Assembly: GCA_013399855.1 (NCBI GenBank) | Contig: VXAY01004104.1 | Location: 1-64,000 of the forward strand | Origin: Oxyruncus cristatus | Taxonomy: Eukaryota > Chordata > Aves > Passeriformes > Cotingidae | Reading direction: 5' to 3' | DNA length: 64,000 bases | Notes under the pieces: model-generated | The model's database searches: none | Told to the model about the DNA's origin: nothing | What the model saw: the letters and a program-made list of their open reading frames with translations, nothing else | Part shown: positions 1-11,500 of the stretch, one piece after another | How positions within the stretch are numbered: position 1 is the stretch's first letter | Layout of the letters: each line of letters starts with the position of its first letter | Program-made: the position numbers and the translations under genes

Positions 1-3000
1 TGTGAGTGTGGGGTGCCCATGGGATAAGTGGTAAGTGCTGCACGTTTGCAGTGAGCACCCAGCTGCTAGTGAGTCAGGAATGTGTATGGCTGGTAAGCGG
101 GATCCAGGCAAGGGTTTGTGAGGTATTGGATTTTTTCTCACAAAAGTAAAAGAAATTCTCTTAGAGAAAGAGTAGTAGCATTTTCTCTGGACATGAACTT
201 GAGGTTATAATGAACCAATAGGCTTTTTAAAAGTCTTAAATAAATGTGTCCAGTCTGGGCATCTTGTAGCTTAAAATCCAGAGTGTAACAGGGGGCCAGG
301 CAGGAAGAGTGGGCATCATGGTGTTCAGGGGATCCATGAATTTGCACGTGCTTGTGAACCTGGAGAGTACCTGTGTGTGCTACACTAGGGACGTCCTGCC
401 ACTGCCGGCCCAAGAGGAAGGGATGTAGCTGTCTGGGGTTGTGCCTGGAGTGAGTCATGAAAATGTGGTTCTATTGAAGACAACCCTTAGTCTGTCTGTG
501 TGACAGGCTGTGTCGGTGTCCTCTGTGTGTTTATGTCTTTGTATCTCTGGGATATGTGCTCAGCATCGTTGCTAGTTCAACCTGCAAACAGGAAAGCAGC
601 AACTGATCCCTCAGCCTGGGCACAGACCCAGGTACTCAGACAGTGAGCTGAGTCCAGTGGCCACTCAGGACAGGTCCTGGGTCAGAGTGGCTGCAGAACG
701 TGGCCCCGCTCTTAATATTAGTTATCAGAATCAGCTTCCAAAACTGTTTCTTTCTCAACACAGGGTATGAAGAGAGCCTAGGAGAATTCACTTAGGCTTG
801 GATTATTGACTCTTGCATGCCTCATATCCAAAATAGTTAATTTACCATAGACAGTCCCTTGGACAAGGTCATTCTTTTTCCCAGTCAGTGTGTTTCTTGG
901 GGTTATTCTGTATCTATCAAAGGACAGAAGAAATAGGTGCATATATGTGGTAAGAACATGAGGCAAAATAGAAACACATATTGAAACCAGAGTTATCTTC
1001 AATAGAGCATTTAATCATCATTTTCTTGAATCTACCTCGAGTGTATGTAAACTGTCTCATCTGCATAGGTAAAGATGGTGCCATCTATTATGGTTTTATT
1101 TGGCTATGGCTACAGATATAATTTTTTTTCTTTTTTTTTCCTCTGAAGCCTTATGGGAAAGACAATTTACAAAGGTAGCAAGGTGGATTAGACACACTTC
1201 TTGCGAAGGTAGGTGCATTCAGTACTGGCTAGATGGAACTGGAAACAAAGAGCAAATTGGGACAAAATAGTGAAACAATTTCTGGGTCTAGGGAATATCA
1301 TAAAACCTAAAATAGAATTGGAGTCTACCAGCAAGCTCACAATGCATGTTCTGAGGCAGTTTACATCATTCACTTAGTTGGTATTATCAGGGATTGCTAA
1401 AAGTTTTGCTATTTGTCTCAGCCCCATAAGAATGGAGGTCTGCAGAATATTGACATGATTCAGTCTTAAACTTTTATATACATGGTGAAGTTACTAGTAC
1501 GTCACCACCTTGTCTCTGTAAATCTGTGTTTTAATCCAGAACTCTATCAATTAGATTAATAGCATTTAAGAGTCTGACTGTTTCTTGGAGGAAGATAATA
1601 CCCTGGATGTGGGTTTACTACATAATTGAATTACTACATGTGATGACACCCATAACATGCACATTCCAGGGTTTTCCTGTTCCAGATGAGGTCTTCTGCT
1701 TCAAAATACACGGTATTATTTTGCAGGCCTGGCCTTATTATTCAGTCCAAGAAATCTGAAAACTCAGAATGCTCTTCAATATGATAATGTTTTGCATTTC
1801 TTAGTCCTCTTCCCTCTCTCCATTTTCTAACCATCTCTGCTCTCTAGTTTAGGCCTTTCCTTATCTACGCTTAAACTCCTGCTGTCTAACACATTTATCT
1901 ACTTCCAGTATTTTTCCCCAAAGTGCCCATTAAGCCAATACATTTCAACTGTTTAAACAGCTACTGTAATCTAAAATGATCCCAATGGAAAAGGAAATAA
2001 AACTAAGCATGCCATATGGATGAGATTTATGTAACCAAATATAGATGTTTACATGGAAATGCATAAATTTGGGATGGCCCAGGCTCCCTTCAGTGACTCA
2101 TCTAACGTCTATCCACATTAAAAGAACCATAACCTACAAGCATCTATGCAGACAGTGGAGATATGAAATATTTGTGAAAAAAAAAGGATAAGTAAAATGA
2201 AATAAAATTTATGATGATCAAACACTTATCTTACTAATAATAATAATCAGTCACTGAAATAATTCTTAAATTTAAGCCTGGTTTAGATTTTGGCCAATTA
2301 AAGTCAATGTAAAAAATTCTTCATGAGATTAGTGGTTCTTCATGGGAATCATATAAATGGAGAAGTGGAGTTAGACTTGTGTACCATATTTGACTTTACA
2401 AGAGATAAATAAATGAAAGCCAACATTAAATAGTCACATATTCTGTTATACAGTTGAAATACTACTAAAGCTCATCAACTGCGGTAGCTATAGTGTAAGT
2501 TGCATATTTTAAAAGTCACAGAAGTGACTGAAATAAACATCTGGCTGAGTACCGTGTTTATTTACTTAGTACAGTGGCCATTCCCTATACATGTATTCAA
2601 CACCAGGATTAGAATACTGTCTAATAAAAAGCCCTAAGCCATAAAGGGAAATAATTTCTTTTCTTATTTATAGTTTCTTATCTGTGTTATCCAAAACCAA
2701 ACTGAACATATATCTTGCTCAACAACAAATGCAACTAATTTGTTGTCAAATTACCTGCTGTCTCTAGTCTTCGTTTCTACATTTATATGTAATTTAAGTA
2801 TTAAAACTTAGCTATTAATTATTCCTGCCACTGTAAGGTAAGGATAAGAATAGCATCCTCTCTATTTCACCCCTCTCTAAGCTGGCAGTTGGAGCAGTAG
2901 GATGTGAAGGAAGGGTAGATAAGCTTTTTCTTTCCAGCATACTTGCCTTTAGCTGTAGTAGTCATCTGCTAAAAGTCATAGTCCACAGATGGAGCCAATC

Positions 3001-3024
3001 ACTTTGTGATTGGATTCTTCAGCC
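1..3024. other. Intergenic/intronic DNA, no recognised element
   Basis: The first 720 bases are somewhat GC-richer than what follows and hold a minus-strand open frame of 106 codons (138-458) that resembles no family I know and has no splice or promoter context. From about 720 to 3024 the DNA is AT-rich and largely unique in appearance, with short homopolymer runs (for example A9 near 2177). No CR1 tail, LTR end or RNA gene was recognised. The GC-richer start could be part of an old LTR or a gene-proximal segment, but nothing in it decides this. Confidence 0.5.
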
Positions 3025-4237
3025 TGAATGGAGCTTCAGAATGAGGACACATCTCTGCAAGGCTCAAGCTGCAGGCCCTTTGCTGAGGCTGGGGCAGATC
3101 CCATTCTAACCTGCAAAAGGTGTGAGATTCTTAAGGAGCTGTGCTGCCAAGAAAAAGAACTCCTGAGGCAAGTCAGTGGACTGCAGCATCAGAGAGGTCA
3201 GAGATCATCTGTCCAGATCATCTCTGAGGCTTCAAGAGCAAAAACCTCTAACTGAAGTGGAGGGTTAGGAAAAGCCTGTGCTTATGAAGCCTGAGAGCTT
3301 CATCCGGTCATGATGAAGCTAATGTCTCCTCACACCAGAAGGAAGTCTCCTACCCTACCTAATGCCTTGCAGTTACAGAGTAACTTCACTGTCCTCATAA
3401 TTGATGAAGAATTGGGAATTTTGTAAATTTGAGTGTTTCTGTCCCCTGATCCCAAGCCATTCAGAATCAGTAGAGGGAAACAATGGTAGGAGACTTTCCT
3501 GTGACAAATGATGGACCCATCTGTTGACCTGTCTCCTCACCAGGAGAGGTTTACTGTTTGCCAGGGGCTTGGATTTGGAATATTATGAAGAGGTTATTAA
3601 GGCTTATCCATCCCTCTTCACTGTTACTCCCTGCTGTTCTTCCATTTGGTCTGTATTAAGAAGAATATTTTCATCAGGTTGAAGGAGGTGATCATTTACT
3701 TTACCTTTGTGAGGCTACATCTGGGTTGCTCTATTGAGTTCTGGGTTCTCTAGTACAACAGAGAACTTAATACAGTGAAGCCAGCAAAGGTGGTGAAGGG
3801 ACTGCAGCAACTTTTGTTCGAGGAAAGACTGTGGGATCTAGTTCTGTTCAACCTGGAGCAGAGAAGGCTTTGAGGGGAGGGGTGGAGAGAGGATGGGCCG
3901 TGGTGGATTTTGTCAATATGTATGATGAAATGGTAGATAGTGAAGATGAGGGAGCCAGATTCTTCCCACTGCTGCCCACTGATAGGATAACAGAAAATGG
4001 TACAAATTAAAGAATATAGTATTTCATCTGATTTAAAGAGAACTCTTTTGCAATGCGTGTTCTCATACACAGGAAGAGACTGTCCAGAGGTTTTAGACTC
4101 TCCATGTGGGGAGACAGTCAAAACCTGACAGGACACTTTTGTGGATAACCTATTGTGACTAACACCACTTTAACAGGGAGGTTGGGCTATATGATTTCAA
4201 TAGGTCTCTTCCAATGTCAAATGTTGTGGTTCTGTGA
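3025..4237 (+). mobile_element. CR1 LINE with internal deletion (ORF1 joined to 3' end)
   Basis: CR1 is the non-LTR retrotransposon of birds; it normally has ORF1, ORF2 (endonuclease plus reverse transcriptase) and a short octamer repeat at its 3' end. Here 3028-3670 resembles CR1 ORF1, and from about 3673 the sequence is the extreme 3' part: a GTGAGGCTACATCTGG-like stretch at 3710, a CAACCTGGAGCAGAGAAGG-like stretch at 3849, and a tail ending TGTGGTTCTGTGAAA at 4223-4237. The whole endonuclease and reverse transcriptase interval, some 2-2.5 kb in a full element, is missing. Most avian CR1 copies are 5'-truncated, so keeping the 5' part while losing the middle is unusual. It is decayed, with several stops. 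Two adjacent independent fragments in the same orientation is the alternative. Confidence 0.8.
3028..3670 (+). pseudogene. CR1 ORF1 remnant (esterase-type ORF1 protein)
   Basis: An open frame at 3028-3255 includes a C-x-x-C motif (CKRCEILKELC) followed by a leucine/glutamate-rich segment and QHQRGQ, the layout I expect for the N-terminal part of avian CR1 ORF1. After a stop, the reading continues in pieces. At 3484 a frame begins MVGDFPVTNDGPIC, which corresponds to the GDSL-type nucleophile block of the CR1 ORF1 esterase domain with the catalytic Ser replaced (GDSL read as GDFP), followed by GEVYCLPGAWIW and RLIHPSS blocks. An in-frame TGA follows the first block. The full ORF1 protein has RNA-binding and esterase roles in retrotransposition; this copy cannot encode it. 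Identification rests on remembered family motifs, not on a search. Confidence 0.65.
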
Positions 4238-5267
4238 AACAGTATTTTCATTTTTATCAAAACTTTTTTAAAAGGAGATGGTGTTTCCTAGGTTTCCTTG
4301 GCAGATTGTATAATTACAAATCAGCTCATGGGAACATATTTCTGAAATTAGAATTACACTTGTTCTAAGATGATTTATTGGCACTAACAGTCTGAAATTA
4401 CTAGAGTAGAGACTGTTAATTTAAACATATAGTACATATGGATGAAAATCACGAGAAATCAAGAGAATCCATGCTTATTTTAAAGTATTTGTGTTTTTTC
4501 AGTAATGTAGTTACAATTTCAGGTTTCTGAGCTCACTACTAACAGTCACATTATATCTTAGGGCCTATTGCTTTAGTGAGAACTAGTGCTGAATGCTTCA
4601 CAGGAAATTGTGAATATTTGGATCTCACAGCAGTGTAGACACATTTTCATTGTATTTTAAACATCAAAGCTTTAGGTTTTGAGAAAATGTCTGGTGACAA
4701 CCCTCTGAGTTCCTGTGACTAACCGTTAGCTGAGCAGCCTTGTTATCTTATGGTCCTGGGAATATGTAAGTGCATTGTAACTGTAGATCTGTCTTCATCC
4801 TGTCTAGTTTCTTCAAACGTGCTTTAAAATGGAATTGTTTTCTGTAAAGGGACTGTAGGAGGAATATATTCTATTTCAGAATCAAACATATGCTCTTCTT
4901 CCATCTCTTCCATCTCCCTCATTTCTTCTTCCCAGCATTCGTATTTTTTAACTACAGCCTGTAAAGTCTTGATATAAAGGAAGAAAAAAACAAATCAAAC
5001 AACCTCCTTGCCCCTCAAAAATATCACAGGTTTTGGAAATAGAAAATGGACATAAGGAAGAGGAAAGGACCACAACCTTAAAAACTCTGGAGAACTGCAT
5101 CTGAATCTAAATTGATCCCAAAAACTTACACCTTTATATAATTGTGAATTTTCTTCTTGTTTCTGTTGTATAAAGAAATGCATGCCTGAATGCAGTTACA
5201 CACAAATTAAAATGCAGAATTGAATTTACTGAAGCAAGAAGAGTAGAAATATATAGAAATTCATGCT
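4238..5267. other. Unique AT-rich DNA
   Basis: No gene or repeat recognised. It contains ordinary AT-rich sequence with a pyrimidine-rich patch near 4896-4935. Confidence 0.5.
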
Positions 5268-5345
5268 GGAGTTCTTAAAGACCTGACTGGACAAAGCCTC
5301 TCACAAGCTCTTTAGAGCTTGACTTGCTTTGACACCGTTTGAGTC
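5268..5345 (+). mobile_element. Possible CR1 3' fragment, plus orientation
   Basis: The stretch around 5273-5300 (TTAAAGACCTGACTGGACAA) resembles the CR1 segment just before the 3' tail, in which a truncated frame encodes FKxRLDxAL-like residues. It stops where the minus-oriented CR1 end begins at 5346. It is short and degenerate, so the match may be coincidental. Confidence 0.35.
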
Positions 5346-5470
5346 CACAGAATAACAGAATCACAGAATCACATGGGTTGGAAAGGACCTCGGAGATCAT
5401 CAAGTCCAACCCTTGATCCACTACCACTGCGGTTACTAGACTATGGCACTGCAGTTACTCCAAGAATAGT
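5346..5470 (-). mobile_element. CR1 LINE 3' end
   Basis: The plus strand reads ACAGAATCACAGAATCACAT at 5355, followed by GGGTTGGAAAGGACCTC, the reverse complement of a CR1 3' end with its repeated octamer, and then AGTCCAACCCTTGATCCACT. The match fades after about 5470, so only the last 125 bases of the element are present, a typical strong 5' truncation. Confidence 0.85.
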
Positions 5471-8296
5471 CATTCAAGGCTATCATTCAACAGAGTAAAT
5501 AAGGTACATCAAGCACCACTGTTTACTAGGATATATTGTTATTGCTCTTATGTCAAAGAGTTGCCTGGCCATTTTACTCAGGTAGTCCAATAAATTTAGT
5601 TATCCTCATCTGCTGCCAAGGTAGCATCATTGTCCTCTCTCCTGCCTTCTCCTTACCATGTTGACACTTTCAATCAGCCATGAGAATAGTGGTCTATACA
5701 CTGTAACAGAAGGCAATGGTTTAACTGAGCAAGAACAATCTCTCCAATGCTTTAGGTCTCAATATTAGACCTCTAACATGCCTTCCATCCAACTCCATCA
5801 TAAACTCTTGTTTTTCTTTCAAGATCATCCATAAGTCTCAGTGTGTAAAAGGGGACATGCAGAATTCCCATTCCTTCCTGACGTTTTTCTTGAGACTGAC
5901 CATACCAGTACATTGCTGATATTGCGCTTGTCTGTGATACTAATCTTACATCAGTCTTCAGGCATGCATTGTCTACCAGGGATGCTGGATCATTATGATC
6001 CCAGTAAGAAAGGCACTTAGGCTAAAGTATCCTTAAATATTATTTACTATAGCCAATACTATAAAGAAAGAGGTGATAGTATGGATAATACTATTTTCCT
6101 TCAGATGCTGGGGACCCTAATTCGTGCAGCATCAAACGGACCTCCAAGAAACCTCCAGCATGCCATGCAGATCACAACTCTAGGAAGCTCACCCTATTTT
6201 GTTCCTCTGAGCTCTGTCAGGATTTTCTTACAAGAAAAGCAATGGTATTCATCATTTCTACTGTTAACACCTAAATAACATTAAAATGACGTATTTGATG
6301 AAAGCCTGAAAGGTTACCTCAGTTAAAGATGTCATAGGGATAGTCTATTTATTAGCACTCTGCATTTTTCATTTATTTATTTTGTCTGTATAATTTATCT
6401 TTCAAATATTGAATATGTATTAAACATACATATTAGACATAAGTATATTTATTTAGAGTGTCTGCTGAATACATCTATTCTGAAATGATTCTCTATGTTT
6501 CCTAAAATGCTGCTCTGCGTTCTGTTCTACCTTAATATGATAATCATGTTTCTAACTCTTGAGAATTCAAACAAGGTAGAGATAGGAAATTCTTCCTTTG
6601 AAAGATTATAACTACAAATTTGTTTTATGCCTCCAATTCAGCTATACTATTCATTAGCTAATTCTTCCAAGAGAAGTCTGAATTTAGATACTTTTTCTGT
6701 TTTGGAAGGGGACAAAGAAGCAAATCCTTCCTAAGATTCCCCTAAAGTAGTACATATATTGTGTAATTATTGAAATTGAAAAGATGCACAGTAAATTTCA
6801 ATTAAACAGTAAAAGTATTGAACTATTTGTTAATTATTATTATTTATAGTAGGCTACATACTGACATTCAAGTGATCATTTGAAAGTGAATTTTGTGGTA
6901 TAGTTGATCACTGGAAACCCTACATTTTTAGCACTGTCAAGGTCAATGGATTTACAATTATAATGTATAAATTAACAAGATACCTCATAATGCAGAAACA
7001 AAGAAGGTGATATAATAACTTGGGAGGAAAATTTCACTTGAAAAGTCAGGAGTGATGTCAGCTAGCAGAGATTTATTAGCACTTTAAAAGCCTATGACCT
7101 AAGGAACTTTAAGCAGAAGAGACATAGGTTTTATGAGTTTACTTGAGGACATATCCCTAATTAGGAACCATAAAAAATATGCTGTAGAAACTCAATTGTT
7201 CTTTAGCGATCAGCTCTTCTAACATTAAATGACACTCCAAAAAGTTAATGGTTTTCCATTAGTTGAAATAATGCTATTTAACAGCTTAATGGCTAGAGCA
7301 GAATGCTGTAAATTAGGTAATCTATGTCCTCATCGCTATTCTGACACTTGCTGTGGTGAGGTTGAAAAGCCAACATCTCCCTGCAACTCCTCTCTTTTTC
7401 AAAATTGTAAATCAAAATTATATCAGTTTCTACGTTTACTGTGATATTGACCTCTACAAGCCTGATATCACTCAGTGCTCAGTTACTTTCTTAGAGTAAA
7501 ACTCCTGCTTTTTAGTAGCTTGAATTGCACTTGCTCGATTTTCACTGAGATAACCTTGGGTTATTTGGCTTCTGGCAATATCGGACAATTAAAGAACTTT
7601 CATGTGAAGCAATAAATGTCACTTGCAAAAATCTCTAAAAGTTATTGATAATTAAGGACTATTTCTACTTGTCCAACAGATTTCTATTTGTGGGTTATGA
7701 TACATGTACAGTCATTACTTTCTCCTCTCCCAAACTCTTTTTCACTGCCCTTTTAATTTATATAAAATATCTCTCAAGCTCACAGGAATGTTCCTGGACT
7801 TTGCTACTCTGAGATTTGCTTTACAACTGTTACTAGGAAAATAATATTATCATGGAAATGGTGATATAAATTATCAGCACGGTCACTGTTGTGCGTTTTT
7901 TTTGCTTGTTTTTCCCGGGAATTCTGCTGTAGGTTTTAGTAGTTAAAAAGATTATCACATCATGAACTGCACACAAAAGCTTATTCTTCATGTAACTTGG
8001 ACCTGTTATTTTTTATTATATGATTTTTGGTGAGGGTCAACCAACACAGTGCTGAAAAGATACTGGAAATATGAGTTACTAACTCATTTAGCACCACCTC
8101 TTTGGACAGGTTGCTCTGTTATTCTATAGACATGGTGTTGTGTGCTCTTATTCAATATATATTTATACAATATTTGATTCAATAGCAATCTCAACTTTGA
8201 TAACCTTGTGTTATAATATTAGTAGCGATGATAAACTATTAGTGGCTTTTGAAGTATGCCATGCTTGAACAAATGAGAAATCTGGCTTATGCTGTG
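5471..8296. other. Unique DNA, no recognised element
   Basis: About 2.8 kb without a recognised gene or repeat. Open frames at 6081-6278 and 7229-7444 are 65 and 71 codons with no family resemblance. AT-rich low-complexity patches occur around 6360-6470 and 6820-6850. Confidence 0.5.
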
Positions 8297-8849
8297 ATGA
8301 GTCTCATTGGGATGGAGCTAATTTTCTTCAAAGTAACATGGATTTGTGACTAAACCAATATTGATAACACACAGTGTTGGGTTGTTGTCAAACAGTGGTT
8401 GCACAGCATCAAGGTTCTCTCTTTTGCTCACTCTGTTCCCATTTTTCCCTCTTAGTGATTAGCTGAAAGATCATGAGAAGCCGGGAATGGACACTGGAAT
8501 AGCTGACCCGCACTGACCTAAGGATTATTCCATAACATATGATGTGCACAGCAATAAAAGTTCAAGGAAAGGAGGAGGGAGGGGAACATTCATGACTATG
8601 ATGTTTGACTTCCTAAGTAACCATTATTTGTGCTTTCCTGGAAGTGGTTGAACATCGGCATGCTGACAGGAAGTAGTGAATGAATTCCTTATTTAGCGTT
8701 ACTTGAATGCAAAGCTTTTTTCTCACCTGTTGAACATTGGAATCCCCAAAGCTTCTTACCTTCCTTCTAGTTTCTCCATATCCCATGAGGGAAGAATGAG
8801 TGAGCAGCTGTGTGGGTGCTTTACTGTTGGTCAGGTCCAACCTACTACA
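8297..8849 (+). mobile_element. Solo LTR of an avian ERV
   Basis: The order of blocks matches an avian ERV LTR in plus orientation: TTGGGATGGAGCTAATTTTC near 8308, the TTGATAACACACAGTGTTGG block near 8361, AGCTGACCCGCACTGACC near 8501 followed by a TATTCCATAACATATGATG block, the GAAGTAGTGAATGAATTCC block near 8670, and GTGAGCAGCTGTGTGGGTGC near 8800 before the terminal CCTACTACA at 8841-8849. No gag, pol or env sequence adjoins it, so it is a solo LTR left by recombination. The 5' boundary is uncertain by about 15 bases. It shares the AGTAGTGAATGAATTCC word with the minus-strand LTRs at 9.4 and 23.4 kb, so the three are related families. Confidence 0.75.
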
Positions 8850-9397
8850 TGGTAATAAACCTGCTTTTACTGTTAAATGCAAAGACAATCAATTTATATC
8901 CTCTTTAATAAAAAAGTGAAAGAGTTAACTGGAAAATTATAAAATTAAGAGGAAAGTTATTTCTTCAGATAAAAAAGTTTTAAGAAGACTAAATTAAATT
9001 TCTAACACTTGAGGGAATAATTATGCCTTTTTTTTTTCTTCATTAAATTTGACACTATCTCTGAAGAACTGCATCCAACAAATCAGAAATTAGTCATAAT
9101 TTGACTTTGATTTTGCTTCACTACAATAAATATAGTCCAGGTCAAGTAAGGCTTTACTTGAAATGTAATATTTGTATACGTTTATGAAAAGAATGATTGA
9201 ATATCTTTGACTTTTTAGAAAGTTTCATAAAATTGTTATATTCAGTATAAAGAATAAAGACATAGAAAACTAAAATGCAAATATTCAAAATGTTTAAACT
9301 ATCATGCTGTATTTTATTGCAATACTTCTTTGTAATAGTGGTTTTTCCAGTGACATTATTAAGTAAATTGAGCTTATCAGATGCAAAAAAATAATAC
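8850..9397. other. Spacer between two inverted LTRs
   Basis: AT-rich, no gene recognised. It separates the plus-strand LTR ending at 8849 from the minus-strand LTR starting near 9398. Confidence 0.5.
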
Positions 9398-9916
9398 CAT
9401 AATGGTTTAACCCTAGCTGGCAACTAAGCTCCACCCAGTTGCTTGCTCCCTTGCCACAGAGCAGGATGGGAGAGAGAAATAGAAGCATTAAAATGGGAAA
9501 ACTCACAGCTGGAGACAAAAACAAAGGAAAAGCCACGCACGCACGCAAAGCAATACAAGGAATTCATTCACTACTTCCCATCTGCAGGTAGTTCTACCAC
9601 CTCCAGGAAATCAGAGCTCCATCATGTGTAATAATTACTCAGGAAAACAAATGGCATCACTCTGAATGACCCTTCCCTCCCCCCTCCCCAAACTCCTTCC
9701 CCCGCAGCATCACGGTCAGCATACCCATGATATTGTGTCCCCTCACAAATCCTTGTGTACCACCCCCTTGTGGGTGGAATGAAGAGAGAGACAGAAAAAA
9801 CCTCAGTGGTGTGTAAGCACTGCTCAGCAATGTGTGTTTCCAGCACAAATCCAAAACACAACCCCACACTAGTTACAATGAAGAAAACTAACTTTATCCC
9901 AGCCAAATCCAGAACA
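9398..9916 (-). mobile_element. Solo LTR of an avian ERV, inverted relative to the copy at 8.3 kb
   Basis: The plus strand shows the reverse complement of an LTR: GGTTTAACCCTAGCTGGCAA at 9404 (LTR 3' end), AGGAATTCATTCACTACTTC at 9559, a CCTCCCCCCTCCCC stretch near 9674, and CAAATCCAGAACA ending at 9916, which is the TGTTCTGG-type LTR start read backwards. The five bases on each side (AATAC at 9393-9397 and GATAT at 9917-9921) agree at three of five places with only transitions between them, consistent with but not proof of an aged 5-bp target duplication. No internal retroviral genes flank it. The open frames on both strands here are by-products of the LTR. Confidence 0.8.
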
Positions 9917-10898
9917 GATATTTTCAGTTATTAAAGCTGTATATCTGCATCTTTGGATTCTTAAAGTAGGGGGAAATCCATCATGTTTTTAATAGAGTAA
10001 GTAGACCATAACGTGAATGTGAACAGCAAAAATTTCCTCCCATCCTGTCACAAAAATAGTGGAACGAAAATGGGCAATAACTTCTCAGTTATATTCTCTA
10101 CTTTTATTTCCTACTCAAGGCTTTTAAATTCATCTCTATTTCAGGAGATGTTCTCTGGCTCACTTTTTATACCACTTTTAAAAAGAACTTGCACATGTAA
10201 AAAGACCACATACTTCCATATGTCAGAAGAAATTTTATTACCAGCTCTCCAGTAATGTATTTTAGTGAATCTTAGAATTAAACGAAATATGAAACACCTT
10301 CCAAATATGTCTAAAGATTCAAAAACTTCAATAACCTCCCTGTGTGAGCAGCAGGAGCCTATCTTTGTTTCTGTAACCATAGACCTTTAGAGTAAACACT
10401 GATGCTTTAAAAACGCCTCAGAATTTCTTGGTCTGAAAGAATTGGAAGAAAGTGAATAACTGATAAACACTTTAGATCATCATCATCATTTATTTTACAC
10501 TATTTTTAAGTTCCTCACAAACTTCCTTCATCATGGCAGTAGCTAACATAATTTTCAAGAAGATATTCTTAAATGTTGAGTTTTATACTGGGTACTTGTA
10601 AACAAATAAAAAGATAAAAGTATTATGTTAATTTTTATTTGAAATATATTTATGTTGAACAAGATTTGAGGGGTGTTGTGTTTTTCCCCCCCTCTTTTTA
10701 ATTCTCCATAGGTTTTATGAACATCTGTTTAAAGATGTTTTATTACAAATTTTACACATTTTGTTTAAGCTTCATTGTTCAGTACTCTTTTCTGCTGTGG
10801 TTATCAGGTACCATTTGTTGCCTTTTGCTGCTTGAATTCAGTCTTCCAAAATTATTTTGAACCTCCTGTTTTGTTTAAATTCCCTGGATCTATCCTTC
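9917..10898. other. Unique AT-rich DNA between LTRs
   Basis: No gene or repeat recognised. Open frames of 80 and 79 codons on opposite strands at 10013-10380 overlap each other and look fortuitous. Confidence 0.5.
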
Positions 10899-11152
10899 TG
10901 TCCTGGTTTTAGGTGGGACAGAATTAATTTTCTCCCTACTCAGTGATATAGTGGATTTAGGATGAGAATAATGTTGATAACACATTGATATTTGAGTTGT
11001 TGTTAGGTAGTGCTTATTCTAAATCAAGGACTTTTCAACTTCCCATGCTCTTCCAGTGAGCAGGTGCACAAGAAGCTGGGAGAAAGCACATCCAGGACAG
11101 CTGACTCAAACTGACCAAAGGGATATTCCATACCACGTAACATCAAATATAG

Positions 11153-11160
11153 TATATAAA
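11153..11160 (+). promoter_or_regulatory. TATA box of the LTR at 10899-11500
   Basis: TATATAAA lies 255 bases into the LTR, just before CTGGGGGTAGTTGGCTAGGA, where the U3/R boundary of this LTR family is expected. It would have driven the provirus; present activity is unknown. Confidence 0.55.
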
Positions 11161-11373
11161 CTGGGGGTAGTTGGCTAGGACGGACTGATTGCTGCTTTTG
11201 GATAAGCTAGGCATCAACCAGCAGGAGGTGAGTAATTGTAATGTCTTTCACTGTTCTTTTTCCCCTTGGATATAATTTCTCTTTTTGTTGTTTTCTTTTT
11301 CGTTAAAATTATTAGCATTGTATTAATATGTATTATTATGTGTATTAACATTGTATTCTACTTTATTTCAATT

Positions 11374-11379
11374 ATTAAA
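11374..11379 (+). terminator. Polyadenylation signal of the LTR at 10899-11500
   Basis: ATTAAA followed by CTGTTCTTATCTGAACCCA is the usual R-region polyadenylation context of this LTR group. Confidence 0.5.
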
Positions 11380-11500
11380 CTGTTCTTATCTGAACCCATG
11401 GGTTTTACCTTTCGCTCTTTCTCTTTCCCATCCTACTGGGGAGGCAAATAAGCACGTGGCTATGTGGTACTTAGTTGCTAGCTGCGGTTAAGTCACATCA

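Larger units (their letters stand above)
10899..11500 (+). mobile_element. Complete solo LTR (TGTCCTGG type)
   Basis: The element starts TGTCCTGGTTTTAGGTGGGA at 10899, carries the GATGAGAATAATGTTGATAA block near 10961, the GAGCAGGTGCACAAGAAGCT block near 11058, a TATA box, a polyadenylation signal, and ends GGTTAAGTCACATCA at 11486-11500. The flanks CCTTC (10894-10898) and CCTTT (11501-11505) form a 5-bp target duplication with one mismatch, in line with an ERVL-type insertion. The full LTR structure without internal sequence marks it as a solo LTR. The sequence is diverged, so any promoter activity is unproven. Confidence 0.85.

Noticed and set aside
138..458. Minus-strand open frame of 106 codons
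   Set aside because: No family resemblance, no splice or promoter context, and a histidine-rich start of ordinary type; chance is the simplest explanation in a GC-richer patch.
3750..4136. Minus-strand open frame of 128 codons
   Set aside because: Antisense shadow of the CR1 3' part.
8297..9916. A provirus bounded by the two LTRs
   Set aside because: The LTRs are in opposite orientation and the spacer has no retroviral coding sequence.
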